DNA of 64,000 nt, from NCBI RefSeq assembly GCF_020103695.1, contig NZ_JAHXBF010000010.1, positions 124,001 through 188,000 of the forward strand. Reading direction: 5' to 3'. The notes under the pieces are model-generated. The model did not search any database. It was not told the origin of the DNA and saw nothing but the letters and a program-made list of their open reading frames with translations. Positions within the stretch are counted from its first letter, which is position 1; each line of letters starts with the position of its first letter. Both the position numbers and the translations under genes were made by a program. The stretch is from Hyalangium versicolor. GTDB lineage: Bacteria; Myxococcota; Myxococcia; Myxococcales; Myxococcaceae. Positions 43,939 to 52,799 of the stretch are shown piece by piece.

Positions 43939-44979
43939 TCACGCGGAGAGCTCGGGCACGTACCGGCTGATCAAGTCCTGCAGCTTGCGCAGCTCTGGAC
44001 GCCGCGCGAACGCCGCCTTCACGTACCGCAGCGACGCCGGGATGGACACCAGGAAGCCCGGGTTGCCCTTCACCCGGTTGATGAACTCGAAGCGCCCCGC
44101 GTCCTTCAGCTTGCGCTGGATCGTCAGCAGGTCGAAGAAGTCCTTGAACGGACCGCGCTCGATCTTCTCGCCCCCCGCCGCCGCGAAGGCGTCGATGTAG
44201 CGGTCCAGCATCCGGTCCACGAAGTCCCGATCCAGCTCCACGTAGCTGTCTCGCAACAGCGCCACCAAGTCGTACTGCCGAGGCCCCTGAAGGGCGTCCT
44301 GGAAGTCGATGACCACCAGCTCGCCGTCCTTCATCATGATGTTGCGGCTCTGGTAGTCGCGGTGCGTGAAGCCTCGCGGCGCCGCGGCCAGCGTGCGGGC
44401 AATCTCACGGAAAGTGCTGTCCAGCTCGGCGCGCTCGGCGTCCGTCGGCTTCTTGCCGCTCCACGCCTCCAGGCCCCATTCGCGGAAGTGGTGCAGCTCC
44501 CAGTCGTACAGGTCCTCGTCGAAGGCCCGAGTGAAGGCCAGGCACTCCGGGTCCGGCCGCCGCTCAGCCTCGAAGCGCAGCCGCGCCAGCAGCTCCACCG
44601 CCCGTCCGTAGAGCGCCTCCTGGTGCTTGCCGCCCTCCAGCGCCATCTCGAAGGTGATGTCCGTCAGGTCCTCCAGCACCATCATCCCCGCCGGCTCGTC
44701 GTAGTTCAGGATGCGAGGCACCCGGACGCCCAGCTTCTGCAGGTAGCGGTGCACGTTGACGAAGGGCAATTCCTTGGGCGGCTCACCCTTGGTGGCCTCC
44801 TCGCTCTTCTTCGTCGCATCCAACGGCATCACCATCACCACCCAGCTCTCCGGGAGGGTGCCGACGCGGTAATAGGAGCGGTTGCTGGCATCCCCCTTCA
44901 GCTTCTTGATGGGGGCATTGGGAACGGGGCGGCCGATGGCCTTCCCCACCTGGTCGCGCAAGGCGGCCTCGAGTTCCAT
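43939..44979 (-). CDS. amgK: AmgK-like anomeric sugar kinase
   Basis: A 346-residue kinase of the aminoglycoside phosphotransferase fold. The family motifs are present: KKLKGDASNRSYYRV near the N-terminus, the catalytic FTHRDYQSRNIMM and the metal-binding VVIDFQDALQGPRQYD. AmgK phosphorylates C1 of MurNAc or GlcNAc in cell-wall recycling. The MurU-like gene follows by 10 bp, in the same order as the known recycling pair. It is divergent from the cystathionine beta-synthase gene with a 282-bp gap in which I see no other gene. ATG is the start; the upstream frame encodes unrelated residues. Confidence 0.82.
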   Translation of the reverse strand: MELEAALRDQVGKAIGRPVPNAPIKKLKGDASNRSYYRVGTLPESWVVMVMPLDATKKSEEATKGEPPKELPFVNVHRYLQKLGVRVPRILNYDEPAGMMVLEDLTDITFEMALEGGKHQEALYGRAVELLARLRFEAERRPDPECLAFTRAFDEDLYDWELHHFREWGLEAWSGKKPTDAERAELDSTFREIARTLAAAPRGFTHRDYQSRNIMMKDGELVVIDFQDALQGPRQYDLVALLRDSYVELDRDFVDRMLDRYIDAFAAAGGEKIERGPFKDFFDLLTIQRKLKDAGRFEFINRVKGNPGFLVSIPASLRYVKAAFARRPELRKLQDLISRYVPELSA

Positions 44980-45261
44980 ATGGGGGCGGACTCCAAGGTT
45001 GGAAGGGCGCCAGTATGGGGGCCCCCGAGGGGTGGGTCAAAGGAGGAGATGCAGGCAAGGTGGGAGAGCACCCAGGCTGTCGCCTGAGCGACGGGCTCCG
45101 GAATGACGTGGTGCAGCACCATCAGGCAGGCTCAGCGTTCCCGGAAGTGCAACCCCCGGTCCGCTGTTCCCCCCAGAGGGCCAGGCGGCCTGCCGCTGTC
45201 GACCCCGATGGGAGCCACGTCGTATAAGGGCCGCCCGCAGACCCTTTCCCGGGAAGCAACG

Positions 45262-46629
45262 ATGGACACTCACGACAACATCCTCACGGCCATTGGCCAC
45301 ACCCCCCTGGTCAAGCTCAACAAGATGGTTGGACCCAACGACGCCACGGTCCTCGTCAAGTGCGAGTTCATGAACCCGGGCGCGTCCATCAAGGACCGCA
45401 TGGCCCTCTACATCCTCGAGAAGGCCGAGCGGGAGGGGAAGCTCAAGCCCGGAGGGACGATCGTCGAGAACACCTCGGGCAACACCGGCATGGGCGTGGC
45501 GCTGGCCGCCGCGGTGAAGGGCTACAAGTGCATCTTCACCATGCCGGACAAGATGTCCTTGGAGAAGATCAACCGGCTCAAGGCGCTGGGCGCCCAGGTG
45601 GTCGTCACCCCGACGAACGTGCCGGCCGAGGACCCGCGCAGCTACTACGAGACGGCCAAGCGCATCCACCGCGAGACGCCGGGCTCCTTCATGCTCAACC
45701 AGTACCACAACCCGGACAACATCGAGGCGCACTACAAGCTCACGGGTCCGGAGATCTACGAGCAGACCGAGGGCAAGTTCGACTACTTCGTGTCGGGCCT
45801 GGGCACCGGCGGCACAATGAGCGGCGCGGGCAAGTTCCTCAAGGAGAAGATCCCCGGGCTGAAGAACGTGGGCGTGGACCCCGAGGGCTCGGTGTACGAG
45901 GGCTACTTCAAGACGGGCAAGCTCACCACCCCGCACGTCTACAAAGTGGAAGGCATTGGCGAGGACATGCTCTGCGGCGCCATGGACTTCAAGGTGGTGG
46001 ACGACGTGCGGCAGGTGGATGACCGCCAGTCCTTCATCGCGGCGCGGCGCCTGGCGCGCGAGGAGGGCATCTTCGCCGGTGGCTCGGCGGGCGCGGCGGT
46101 GCACGTGGCGGTGCAGTTGGCCAAGGAGGTCGGCAAGGGGAAGACCATCGTCGTGGTGCTCCCGGACTCGGGCATGGCCTACATCAGCAAGTTCCACTCG
46201 GACGAGTGGATGCGCGACAACGGCTTCCTCGAGGAGAAGGGCGCCGGCACGGTGCGCGACATCCTCGGCGACAAGCGCCGCGAGGTGCTCACCGCTCGCA
46301 AGGGCGACAAGGTGGACCAGGTGGTGGAGCTGATGCGCAAGCACGGCATCAGCCAGATGCCGGTGCTCAACAGCGACGGCCGCGCCGTGGGCATGGTCCA
46401 CGAGTACGATCTGCTCAACGCGCTGGTGGCCAACAAGGCCCGGTTCAACGACTCGATCGACGCCATCGTCGCGCCGCTGCAGGGCGCCGTCTCCCCGGAC
46501 ACCAGCCTCAACCGCCTGCGGGAGATCTTCGCGCAGGACAACGTGGCCGTCGTGAAGGAGGGCGAGAAGATCGTCGGCATCGTCACCAAGATCGATCTCA
46601 TCGACTTCCTGCACCGCAGCGGCGCCTGA
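45262..46629 (+). CDS. cbs: Cystathionine beta-synthase with tandem CBS domains
   Basis: A 455-residue PLP enzyme that condenses serine and homocysteine to cystathionine. The N-terminal catalytic part has the PLP-Lys NPGASIKDRMA, TSGNTGMGVALAAA, GTGGTMSGAGKFLK and PDSGMAYISKF. Two CBS domains follow (~residues 335-395 and 400-455; VELMRKHGISQMPVLNSDGR, NVAVVKEGEKIVGIVTKIDL). The heme-binding N-terminal extension of animal CBS is absent. With the cystathionine gamma-lyase/synthase gene 2 kb away it forms a reverse transsulfuration route to cysteine. The ATG at MDTHDNI was chosen. A TATAAG at 45223-45228 may be a -10. Confidence 0.92.
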   Translation: MDTHDNILTAIGHTPLVKLNKMVGPNDATVLVKCEFMNPGASIKDRMALYILEKAEREGKLKPGGTIVENTSGNTGMGVALAAAVKGYKCIFTMPDKMSLEKINRLKALGAQVVVTPTNVPAEDPRSYYETAKRIHRETPGSFMLNQYHNPDNIEAHYKLTGPEIYEQTEGKFDYFVSGLGTGGTMSGAGKFLKEKIPGLKNVGVDPEGSVYEGYFKTGKLTTPHVYKVEGIGEDMLCGAMDFKVVDDVRQVDDRQSFIAARRLAREEGIFAGGSAGAAVHVAVQLAKEVGKGKTIVVVLPDSGMAYISKFHSDEWMRDNGFLEEKGAGTVRDILGDKRREVLTARKGDKVDQVVELMRKHGISQMPVLNSDGRAVGMVHEYDLLNALVANKARFNDSIDAIVAPLQGAVSPDTSLNRLREIFAQDNVAVVKEGEKIVGIVTKIDLIDFLHRSGA

Positions 46630-46656
46630 GACTCACACCTATCTCGTGAGCAGGCA

Positions 46657-46705
46657 GGGCCTCCACGCTCCCCGCGAACCGGGCGGCTGGAGGCCCTTCG
46701 TGTTT
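46657..46705 (+). terminator. Intrinsic terminator after cystathionine beta-synthase
   Basis: A perfect 9-bp stem GGGCCTCCA/TGGAGGCCC (46657-46665 and 46688-46696) with a GC-rich loop is followed by TTCGTGTTT. It lies 27 bp after the stop codon and before the convergent glutaredoxin gene, so it may serve both. Confidence 0.7.
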
Positions 46706-46723
46706 CCAGGGAAACGAGGGAGC

Positions 46724-46999
46724 TCAGACGCCCGGCTGCACGCCGAGCCCCAGCATCTGATCGAGGCGGCCGGAGTCATCGAGCGCGTAGAGGTCGTCAC
46801 AGCCCCCCACGTGGCGTCCGGCAATGAAGATCTGCGGCACGGTCGTCCGGCCGTTCGCCGCGGCGATCATCTCGCTGCGCCGGGCGGGCTCGGCATCGAT
46901 GCGTATCTCTTCGTAGCTCACGCCCTTCATGTCGAGCAGCTGCTTGGCGCGGATGCAGTAGGGGCACGTGGCCTTCGTGTAGATCTTGACCGGGTTCAT
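46724..46999 (-). CDS. grxC: Glutaredoxin GrxC type
   Basis: A 91-residue dithiol glutaredoxin. The active site CPYC is in YTKATCPYCIRAKQLL; the cis-Pro loop TTVPQIFIAGRHVGGCDDLY binds glutathione in relatives. It reduces protein disulfides with glutathione. The ATG at MNPVKIYTK was chosen; 33 upstream codons are in frame but are Pro/Gly-rich and unlike the family. It lies between the two transsulfuration genes, convergent with cystathionine beta-synthase. Confidence 0.93.
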   Translation of the reverse strand: MNPVKIYTKATCPYCIRAKQLLDMKGVSYEEIRIDAEPARRSEMIAAANGRTTVPQIFIAGRHVGGCDDLYALDDSGRLDQMLGLGVQPGV

Positions 47000-47138
47000 G
47001 CGGACCAAGCTAGGTACCGCCCCCGCCCCAGGAAACTCGATGGCAGCGGGGAGACAGTCGCCTCCTCGCTCTCCAGGCATGTGCCAGGGCATCCCCATTG
47101 CGCGGAGCGCTCCTTAGCTTTGAGGCACAGGAGAAACC

Positions 47139-47501
47139 ATGGCCCGCGGATATAGCTACGATCACTTCCAGGTCCCCAAGCGCGAGCCGCGCGAGCGTGC
47201 CACGCCTCCGGATGCGCTCAAGGCCGCCACCCATAAGAAGGGAGCCTCCATCCCTCTCGCGGAGGCCCAGGAGGGCCTGCACTATGGCCAGAAGAACTCC
47301 GAGACGGTGAAGCGCCTCCACATGAGCGCCCAGCAACGTCATACCGGCGGTGCACAGGCTCCCGCCAAGGCGACCCGCGCCAAGGCCAAGGCTCCCGTGC
47401 GCGGGGTCAAGGCCGTGGGCCGCGTCGCCGCGGCTGCCAAGAAGTCGGTCAAGCGGGTGGCGAAGAAGGTCTCGTCGCGAGGCAGCGCCAAGAAGCGCTG
47501 A
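47139..47501 (+). CDS. Small basic protein with histone-H1-like tail
   Basis: A 120-residue very basic protein I do not recognise. Residues 1-65 are polar with no clear fold (ARGYSYDHFQVPKREPRERA). The C-terminal ~45 residues are almost only Ala, Lys, Arg, Val, Pro and Ser (AKAKAPVRGVKAVGRVAAAAKKSVKRVAKKV), the composition of histone H1-like bacterial nucleoid proteins. DNA or RNA binding is inferred from charge alone. The ATG has CAGGAG upstream. It is convergent with the cystathionine gamma-lyase gene, whose stop lies 12 bp away. Confidence 0.65.
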   Translation: MARGYSYDHFQVPKREPRERATPPDALKAATHKKGASIPLAEAQEGLHYGQKNSETVKRLHMSAQQRHTGGAQAPAKATRAKAKAPVRGVKAVGRVAAAAKKSVKRVAKKVSSRGSAKKR

Positions 47502-47513
47502 GGGTGCCCTCCC

Positions 47514-48659
<1,146 letters not shown>

Positions 48660-48721
48660 GCCTGGGGCCTAGCACACTCCCCCAGGCCCCCGGGAGAGGC
48701 AGTTCCCACCTCTCAACACCG

Positions 48722-49411
48722 TCACAGCTGAGCCGAGGCCTCCTCCCCGCCTCTGACTCCGTGCAGCAAATCCGCCACCACCTTCAGGTCCTTGATGAAG
48801 GCCCGAAGCTGCGCCTTGCGATCCTGCTCGGTCGGCGCCCGGAGAATGGATGACGGGTGGACAGTAGCCACCACCACTGGGGCATGGTCGGAGTGGAGCG
48901 GCTGTCCGCGCTGCCGCGTCACCCGGAAGTCCTTGCCCAGCAGCGCCTGGGCCGCAGTGGCCCCCAGGCAGACGAGGATGTCCGGCCGGAACACCCGGAG
49001 CTCCGCCTCCAGCCAGGGCTTGCACGCCCGGATCTCCCCCGCGCTCGGCTTCGCGTGGATGCGGCGCTCGCCCTGCATCTCCTTCCACTTGAAGTGTTTG
49101 ACCACATTGGTGACGTACACCTGGCTCCGGTCGATCCCCGCTGCCTCCAGGGCTTCGTCGAGCAGCCGGCCAGACGGGCCCACGAACGGCCTGCCGGCCA
49201 CGTCCTCCTCTTCCCCCGGCTGCTCGCCGACGAACATCACCCGGGGTCCTGGTCCCGGAGGGCCCTCACGCTCGCCGAAGACGGTCTGGGTCGCCTTCTG
49301 CCACAACGGACACGCTCGACAGCCCGCAGCGGCTTCTCGGAGCTTGTCCAACGTGGGCGACTCAGGGATGAGGGGGGCTGCGGTTTCCAGGGATGAGGTT
49401 CGCTTGGGCAT
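48722..49411 (-). CDS. UdgX-type uracil-DNA glycosylase (family 4-like)
   Basis: A 229-residue Fe-S uracil-DNA glycosylase. The motif A region GEQPGEEEDVAGRPFVGP and C31xxC34 plus later Cys in ACKPW and LVCLG fit family 4. The R-loop GERRIHAKPS, with H119, is the hallmark of UdgX, whose His attacks the deoxyribose C1 and stays covalently bound to DNA after removing uracil. Ordinary family 4 enzymes lack this RRIH loop. ATVHPSSILRAP matches motif C. The ATG at MPKRTSSLE was chosen because upstream codons overlap the divergent methyltransferase gene. Confidence 0.88.
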   Translation of the reverse strand: MPKRTSSLETAAPLIPESPTLDKLREAAAGCRACPLWQKATQTVFGEREGPPGPGPRVMFVGEQPGEEEDVAGRPFVGPSGRLLDEALEAAGIDRSQVYVTNVVKHFKWKEMQGERRIHAKPSAGEIRACKPWLEAELRVFRPDILVCLGATAAQALLGKDFRVTRQRGQPLHSDHAPVVVATVHPSSILRAPTEQDRKAQLRAFIKDLKVVADLLHGVRGGEEASAQL

Positions 49412-49454
49412 GACTACTCCACAGGGTAAGCACACACCTCCCAATCCAACAGGT

Positions 49455-50405
49455 ATGTTCGAGAACCGGCTGCGCAAGAACGCCCGCCACTTCCGGAAGT
49501 GGGCACGCGCACGGGGCCTTACCTGCTTCCGCATCTATGACCGGGACATCCCCGAATACCCCTATGCCGTGGACGAGTACGGGGACCACATCCATCTGGT
49601 CGAGTACCCGCGCCGCCGGGCCCTCCAGTCCGGCACGGTGGAGCAGCAGCGCGAGGAGGTGCTCGCCACCGTGGCCCACGTGCTCGAAGTCGCGCCCGAG
49701 CACATCCACGTCAAGACGCACACCCCCCAGCCATGGGGCCGCACCCAATACGAGCGGCTGGGCCAGGACAGCGAGCGGTTCGTCGTCGAGGAACAGGGGC
49801 TGAAGTTCTGGGTCAACCTCAAGGACTACCTGGACACCGGCCTCTTCATGGACCACCGCCTCACACGGGCCCGCGTCCGCGAGGAGGCCCAGGGCAAACG
49901 CTTCCTCAACCTCTTCGCGTACACGGGCGCCTTCACCGTGTACGCCGCCTCCGGTGGCGCGGCCCACACGACGACCGTGGACCTGTCCAACACGTACCTC
50001 GATTGGGCCGAGGAGAACCTCGCGCTCAACGGCCTGTCGGCCCCGCGTCACACGCTCATCCGCGCCGACGTGCTGCCCTGGCTGGAGGAGCAGGCCGAGG
50101 AGCCGGATCGCTACGAACTCATCGTGTGCGATCCACCTTCATTCTCCACCTCCAAGCGCATGAGCGGCAGCTTCAACGTGCAGCGGGACCACTCCCGGCT
50201 GCTGGCCGCCATCCGCGCCGTGCTCGCGCCCGGTGGCGTCCTCTACTTCTCCACCAACTTCCTGGGCTTCGAACTCAAGGACACCGCAATCAGGGACTTT
50301 GAGAAAGTGGAAGAGCTCACCCCCGCCTCCATCCCCGAGGACTTCCAGCGCAAGGAAATCCACCGGTGTTGGCGGATGGTGGCACCGCGCGCCACTCGCC
50401 CCTAG
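49455..50405 (+). CDS. RlmK-type 23S rRNA methyltransferase (stand-alone)
   Basis: A 316-residue class I SAM methyltransferase corresponding to the C-terminal half (RlmK) of the fused E. coli RlmKL, which makes m7G2069 in 23S rRNA. The match runs from FENRLRKNARHFRKWARARG through YDRDIPEYPYAVDEYGDH, FWVNLKDYLDTGLFMDHR, the SAM motif FLNLFAYTGAFTVYAASGG, TTTVDLSNTYLDWAEENL and the catalytic CDPPSFSTSKR. The RlmL half is not adjacent, so this is the split form. The ATG was chosen because the family starts there. It is divergent from the UDG gene with 43 bp in between. Confidence 0.9.
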   Translation: MFENRLRKNARHFRKWARARGLTCFRIYDRDIPEYPYAVDEYGDHIHLVEYPRRRALQSGTVEQQREEVLATVAHVLEVAPEHIHVKTHTPQPWGRTQYERLGQDSERFVVEEQGLKFWVNLKDYLDTGLFMDHRLTRARVREEAQGKRFLNLFAYTGAFTVYAASGGAAHTTTVDLSNTYLDWAEENLALNGLSAPRHTLIRADVLPWLEEQAEEPDRYELIVCDPPSFSTSKRMSGSFNVQRDHSRLLAAIRAVLAPGGVLYFSTNFLGFELKDTAIRDFEKVEELTPASIPEDFQRKEIHRCWRMVAPRATRP

Positions 50406-50518
50406 GAGCAGACCTCGCTTCCCGGCCAGTCGACCGACCCTGCCCATTTGAAACCAGAATGAAGGTCCGCCGAGAATAAGGGGACACTTCCAAGAGAAAG
50501 GCAGAGGGTCAGGACGCA

Positions 50519-52168
50519 ATGCACGCGCTTCGTAGGGCCATCTCAGGCCGAACGTTCAGTCTGCTGGCACTCGCTGCAACCCTGGCCCTGGCGGGGGGAT
50601 GCGGAGGGGATGATTCGGGTGATGGGGACGGAGGGGGCGGAGGGGGCGGAGGCGGAGGTGGGGGTGGAGGCGGCGGAGGCGGGCCGATGACCGTGAGCGG
50701 CCGGGTCACGTACGACTTCGTCCCGGCGACCTACTCGCCCACGACGAAGTCGGGCACGCTCGTCTTCACCCAAGCCACCGAGAAGCCCGTGCGCAGCGCG
50801 GTCGTCCAGGCGCGACAGGGCTCCACGGTGCTCGCCACCACCAACACCGACGAGCAGGGCAACTACCAGCTCAACTTCACCACCACTTCCTCCGCGGCCG
50901 TCACCGTGGTGGCGCTCGCGAAGACCACCTCTCCGGCGATCCAGATCGAGGACAACACGGACGCGAACGCCATCTGGGCGGTGGGCGAGACCGTCACCTC
51001 CGGCACCACGACCAAGAACCTGCACGCCACCCATGGCTGGATGGGCACGGGCTATGACTCCTCGAGGCGTTCCGCCGCGCCGTTCGCCATCCTCGACAGC
51101 ATGTACACCGCCGCCAAGGCCTTCATGGATGTCCGGCCGGTCACCTTCCCCGCCCTCAAGGTGAACTGGAGCCCGGACAACGTCCCGCAGCCGGGAGACA
51201 AGTCATCGGGCCAGATCGGCACCTCCCACTACGCCTTCCTGGACAAGGAGATCTACGTGCTGGGCAAGGCCGGCGTGGACGCCGATGAGTTCGACAGCCA
51301 CGTCATCGTTCACGAGTGGGGGCACTACTTCGAGGACAACCTCTCGCGCGCGGACAGCCCCGGCGGGCCTCACACCTCGGGCGATGTGCTCGATCCGCGC
51401 ATCGCCTTCGGCGAGGGCTACGGCAACGCCATCGCGGCCATGCTCCTGCCGGAGTCCGTCTATACGGACACGCTCTGGAGCGAGAACTCGACGACTCCCG
51501 TCGCCTTCGGCTTCGACGCCGAGACCGCCCCCACCCCCACGGATGATCCGGACCCGGGTGCCTTCTCGGAGATGACCGTGCTCCGGGTGCTCTACGATCT
51601 CTACGATTCGGGCACCACGGAGTCTTCGTACGACTCGGTCGCGCTCGGCCTCGGCCCCATCTACGACGTGCTGACCGGCCCGCAGAAGACGACGGAGGGC
51701 ATGACGACCATCGGCTCGTTCATCGCCGGCCTCAAGGCGCAGTCCGGGGTGAACGCGACAGCGGTGAACACCCTGCTCAGCCACTACAAGATCGGCCCCA
51801 TCACCACCGCCTTCGGCGATGGAGACTCCCGGCTGCGCGCCATGTACACCAACGTGAACGCGTACCCGTACACCGACTCGGCGCTCAAGCTGGGCGGCGG
51901 CTACGACTCGAACAAGTGGGAGCAGAACCAGTACTACGTGTTCACCGGCAACGGGCAGCGCGTGACGATCAGCGCGAACTCCACCTCCGATGTGGCGGTC
52001 GCCGCCTACTTCAAAGGCGAGGTGATGGACCAGGCCGACGAAAACCTCTCAGGCACGGAGACCATCACCTTCGTCACCCAACCCGACGCGCGGTACGTCC
52101 TGGTGGTCACGGGCTTCGAGGAAAGGAACATCGAATACCCTGTTACCATCTCCATCAAGAGCCCGTGA
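50519..52168 (+). CDS. Lipoprotein zinc metallopeptidase-like protein with poly-Gly linker
   Basis: A 549-residue exported protein. A signal peptide with a lipobox-like LAGGC is followed by an acidic Gly-rich stretch with a long unbroken Gly run (bases ~50630-50690). Residues ~57-165 are beta-rich (SGRVTYDFVPATYSP). A gluzincin-like site HEWGHYFED (His265, Glu266, His269) is followed by GEGYGN, whose Glu299 could be the third ligand. The C-terminal ~100 residues are beta-rich, resembling a PPC-like domain. It probably acts at the cell surface; the substrate is unknown. A small lipoprotein gene follows 37 bp downstream. Confidence 0.78.
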   Translation: MHALRRAISGRTFSLLALAATLALAGGCGGDDSGDGDGGGGGGGGGGGGGGGGGGPMTVSGRVTYDFVPATYSPTTKSGTLVFTQATEKPVRSAVVQARQGSTVLATTNTDEQGNYQLNFTTTSSAAVTVVALAKTTSPAIQIEDNTDANAIWAVGETVTSGTTTKNLHATHGWMGTGYDSSRRSAAPFAILDSMYTAAKAFMDVRPVTFPALKVNWSPDNVPQPGDKSSGQIGTSHYAFLDKEIYVLGKAGVDADEFDSHVIVHEWGHYFEDNLSRADSPGGPHTSGDVLDPRIAFGEGYGNAIAAMLLPESVYTDTLWSENSTTPVAFGFDAETAPTPTDDPDPGAFSEMTVLRVLYDLYDSGTTESSYDSVALGLGPIYDVLTGPQKTTEGMTTIGSFIAGLKAQSGVNATAVNTLLSHYKIGPITTAFGDGDSRLRAMYTNVNAYPYTDSALKLGGGYDSNKWEQNQYYVFTGNGQRVTISANSTSDVAVAAYFKGEVMDQADENLSGTETITFVTQPDARYVLVVTGFEERNIEYPVTISIKSP

Positions 52169-52205
52169 CACGGCCTTGCTTCCCGCATACGCACCTGGAG
52201 CGCAC

Positions 52206-52715
52206 ATGAATCGCATGGCACTCGCAGTCCTCACGAGCCTCCTCTCGTTGCTGCCGTCGGCGGCCTGCACGCCCACCGCCAAGGCGGCCCCGGATTCCAG
52301 CAGCAAGGCCGATACCGCGAAGGTCTCCGCACCCGTGACCGTGGACGCCCAGCTTCAAGAGGGCCAGGCCCGCGTCACGGTCCGCTTCGACTCCCCGGCC
52401 TCTGATGTGAAGATCAACGTCCACGGCGTGGATGGCCTCGTGGTGAAGAGCGCCGCCACTCCCGTGGCGGGCTCGAGCTTCACTCAGGCCTCGACCAGCA
52501 CCTTCGATGTCGCCTTCACCCCGGGCCCGGGCCGCTCCCACCTGGTGGTGGGTATCGAAGGCTCGTTCAACGGGACGCAGCGCTCGACCGTCAAGAGCTT
52601 CGCCGTCGGCACGCCCTCGGCCGAGCAACAGAAGTCCCAGGGCAATGTCATCACGGGAGACGATGGTCAGCGCATCAAGATCCTGCCTTCCAACGGCGGA
52701 GCCAACGCGCAGTAG
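52206..52715 (+). CDS. Small exported lipoprotein
   Basis: A 169-residue protein. MNRMALAVLTSLLSLLPSAAC is a lipoprotein signal with Cys at residue 21 (LPSAAC). The mature part is beta-rich and polar (VTVDAQLQEGQARVTVRFDS, VKINVHGVDGLVVKSA), possibly an Ig-like fold, with a Gln/Asp-rich end. I do not recognise the family. The ATG was set by the signal peptide; a frame 10 codons upstream has no signal. It follows the metallopeptidase by 37 bp and is probably co-transcribed with it. Confidence 0.7.
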   Translation: MNRMALAVLTSLLSLLPSAACTPTAKAAPDSSSKADTAKVSAPVTVDAQLQEGQARVTVRFDSPASDVKINVHGVDGLVVKSAATPVAGSSFTQASTSTFDVAFTPGPGRSHLVVGIEGSFNGTQRSTVKSFAVGTPSAEQQKSQGNVITGDDGQRIKILPSNGGANAQ

Positions 52716-52727
52716 CACCGAGGTTCC

Positions 52728-52783
52728 GGACCGACCCGCGAGGTTCCACGGGTCGGTCCCTCCCCGCGGCTTTCTCCCGCGGG
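52728..52783. terminator. Tandem hairpins between convergent lipoprotein genes
   Basis: A perfect 11-bp stem GGACCGACCCG/CGGGTCGGTCC (52728-52738 and 52749-52759, 10-nt loop) is followed by a second hairpin CCCGCGG/CCGCGGG (52763-52769 and 52777-52783). They fill the 84-bp space between the stops of the small lipoprotein (+) and the Cys-rich lipoprotein (-) and may serve both directions. No T-run is present. Confidence 0.65.
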
Positions 52784-52799
52784 CCTGCCGTGAAGCAAC

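Noticed and set aside
44980-45261. Searched the longest gene-free gap for an RNA gene or small ORF
   Set aside because: No tRNA-like fold or convincing ORF with a ribosome binding site was seen; only a possible TATAAG before cystathionine beta-synthase.
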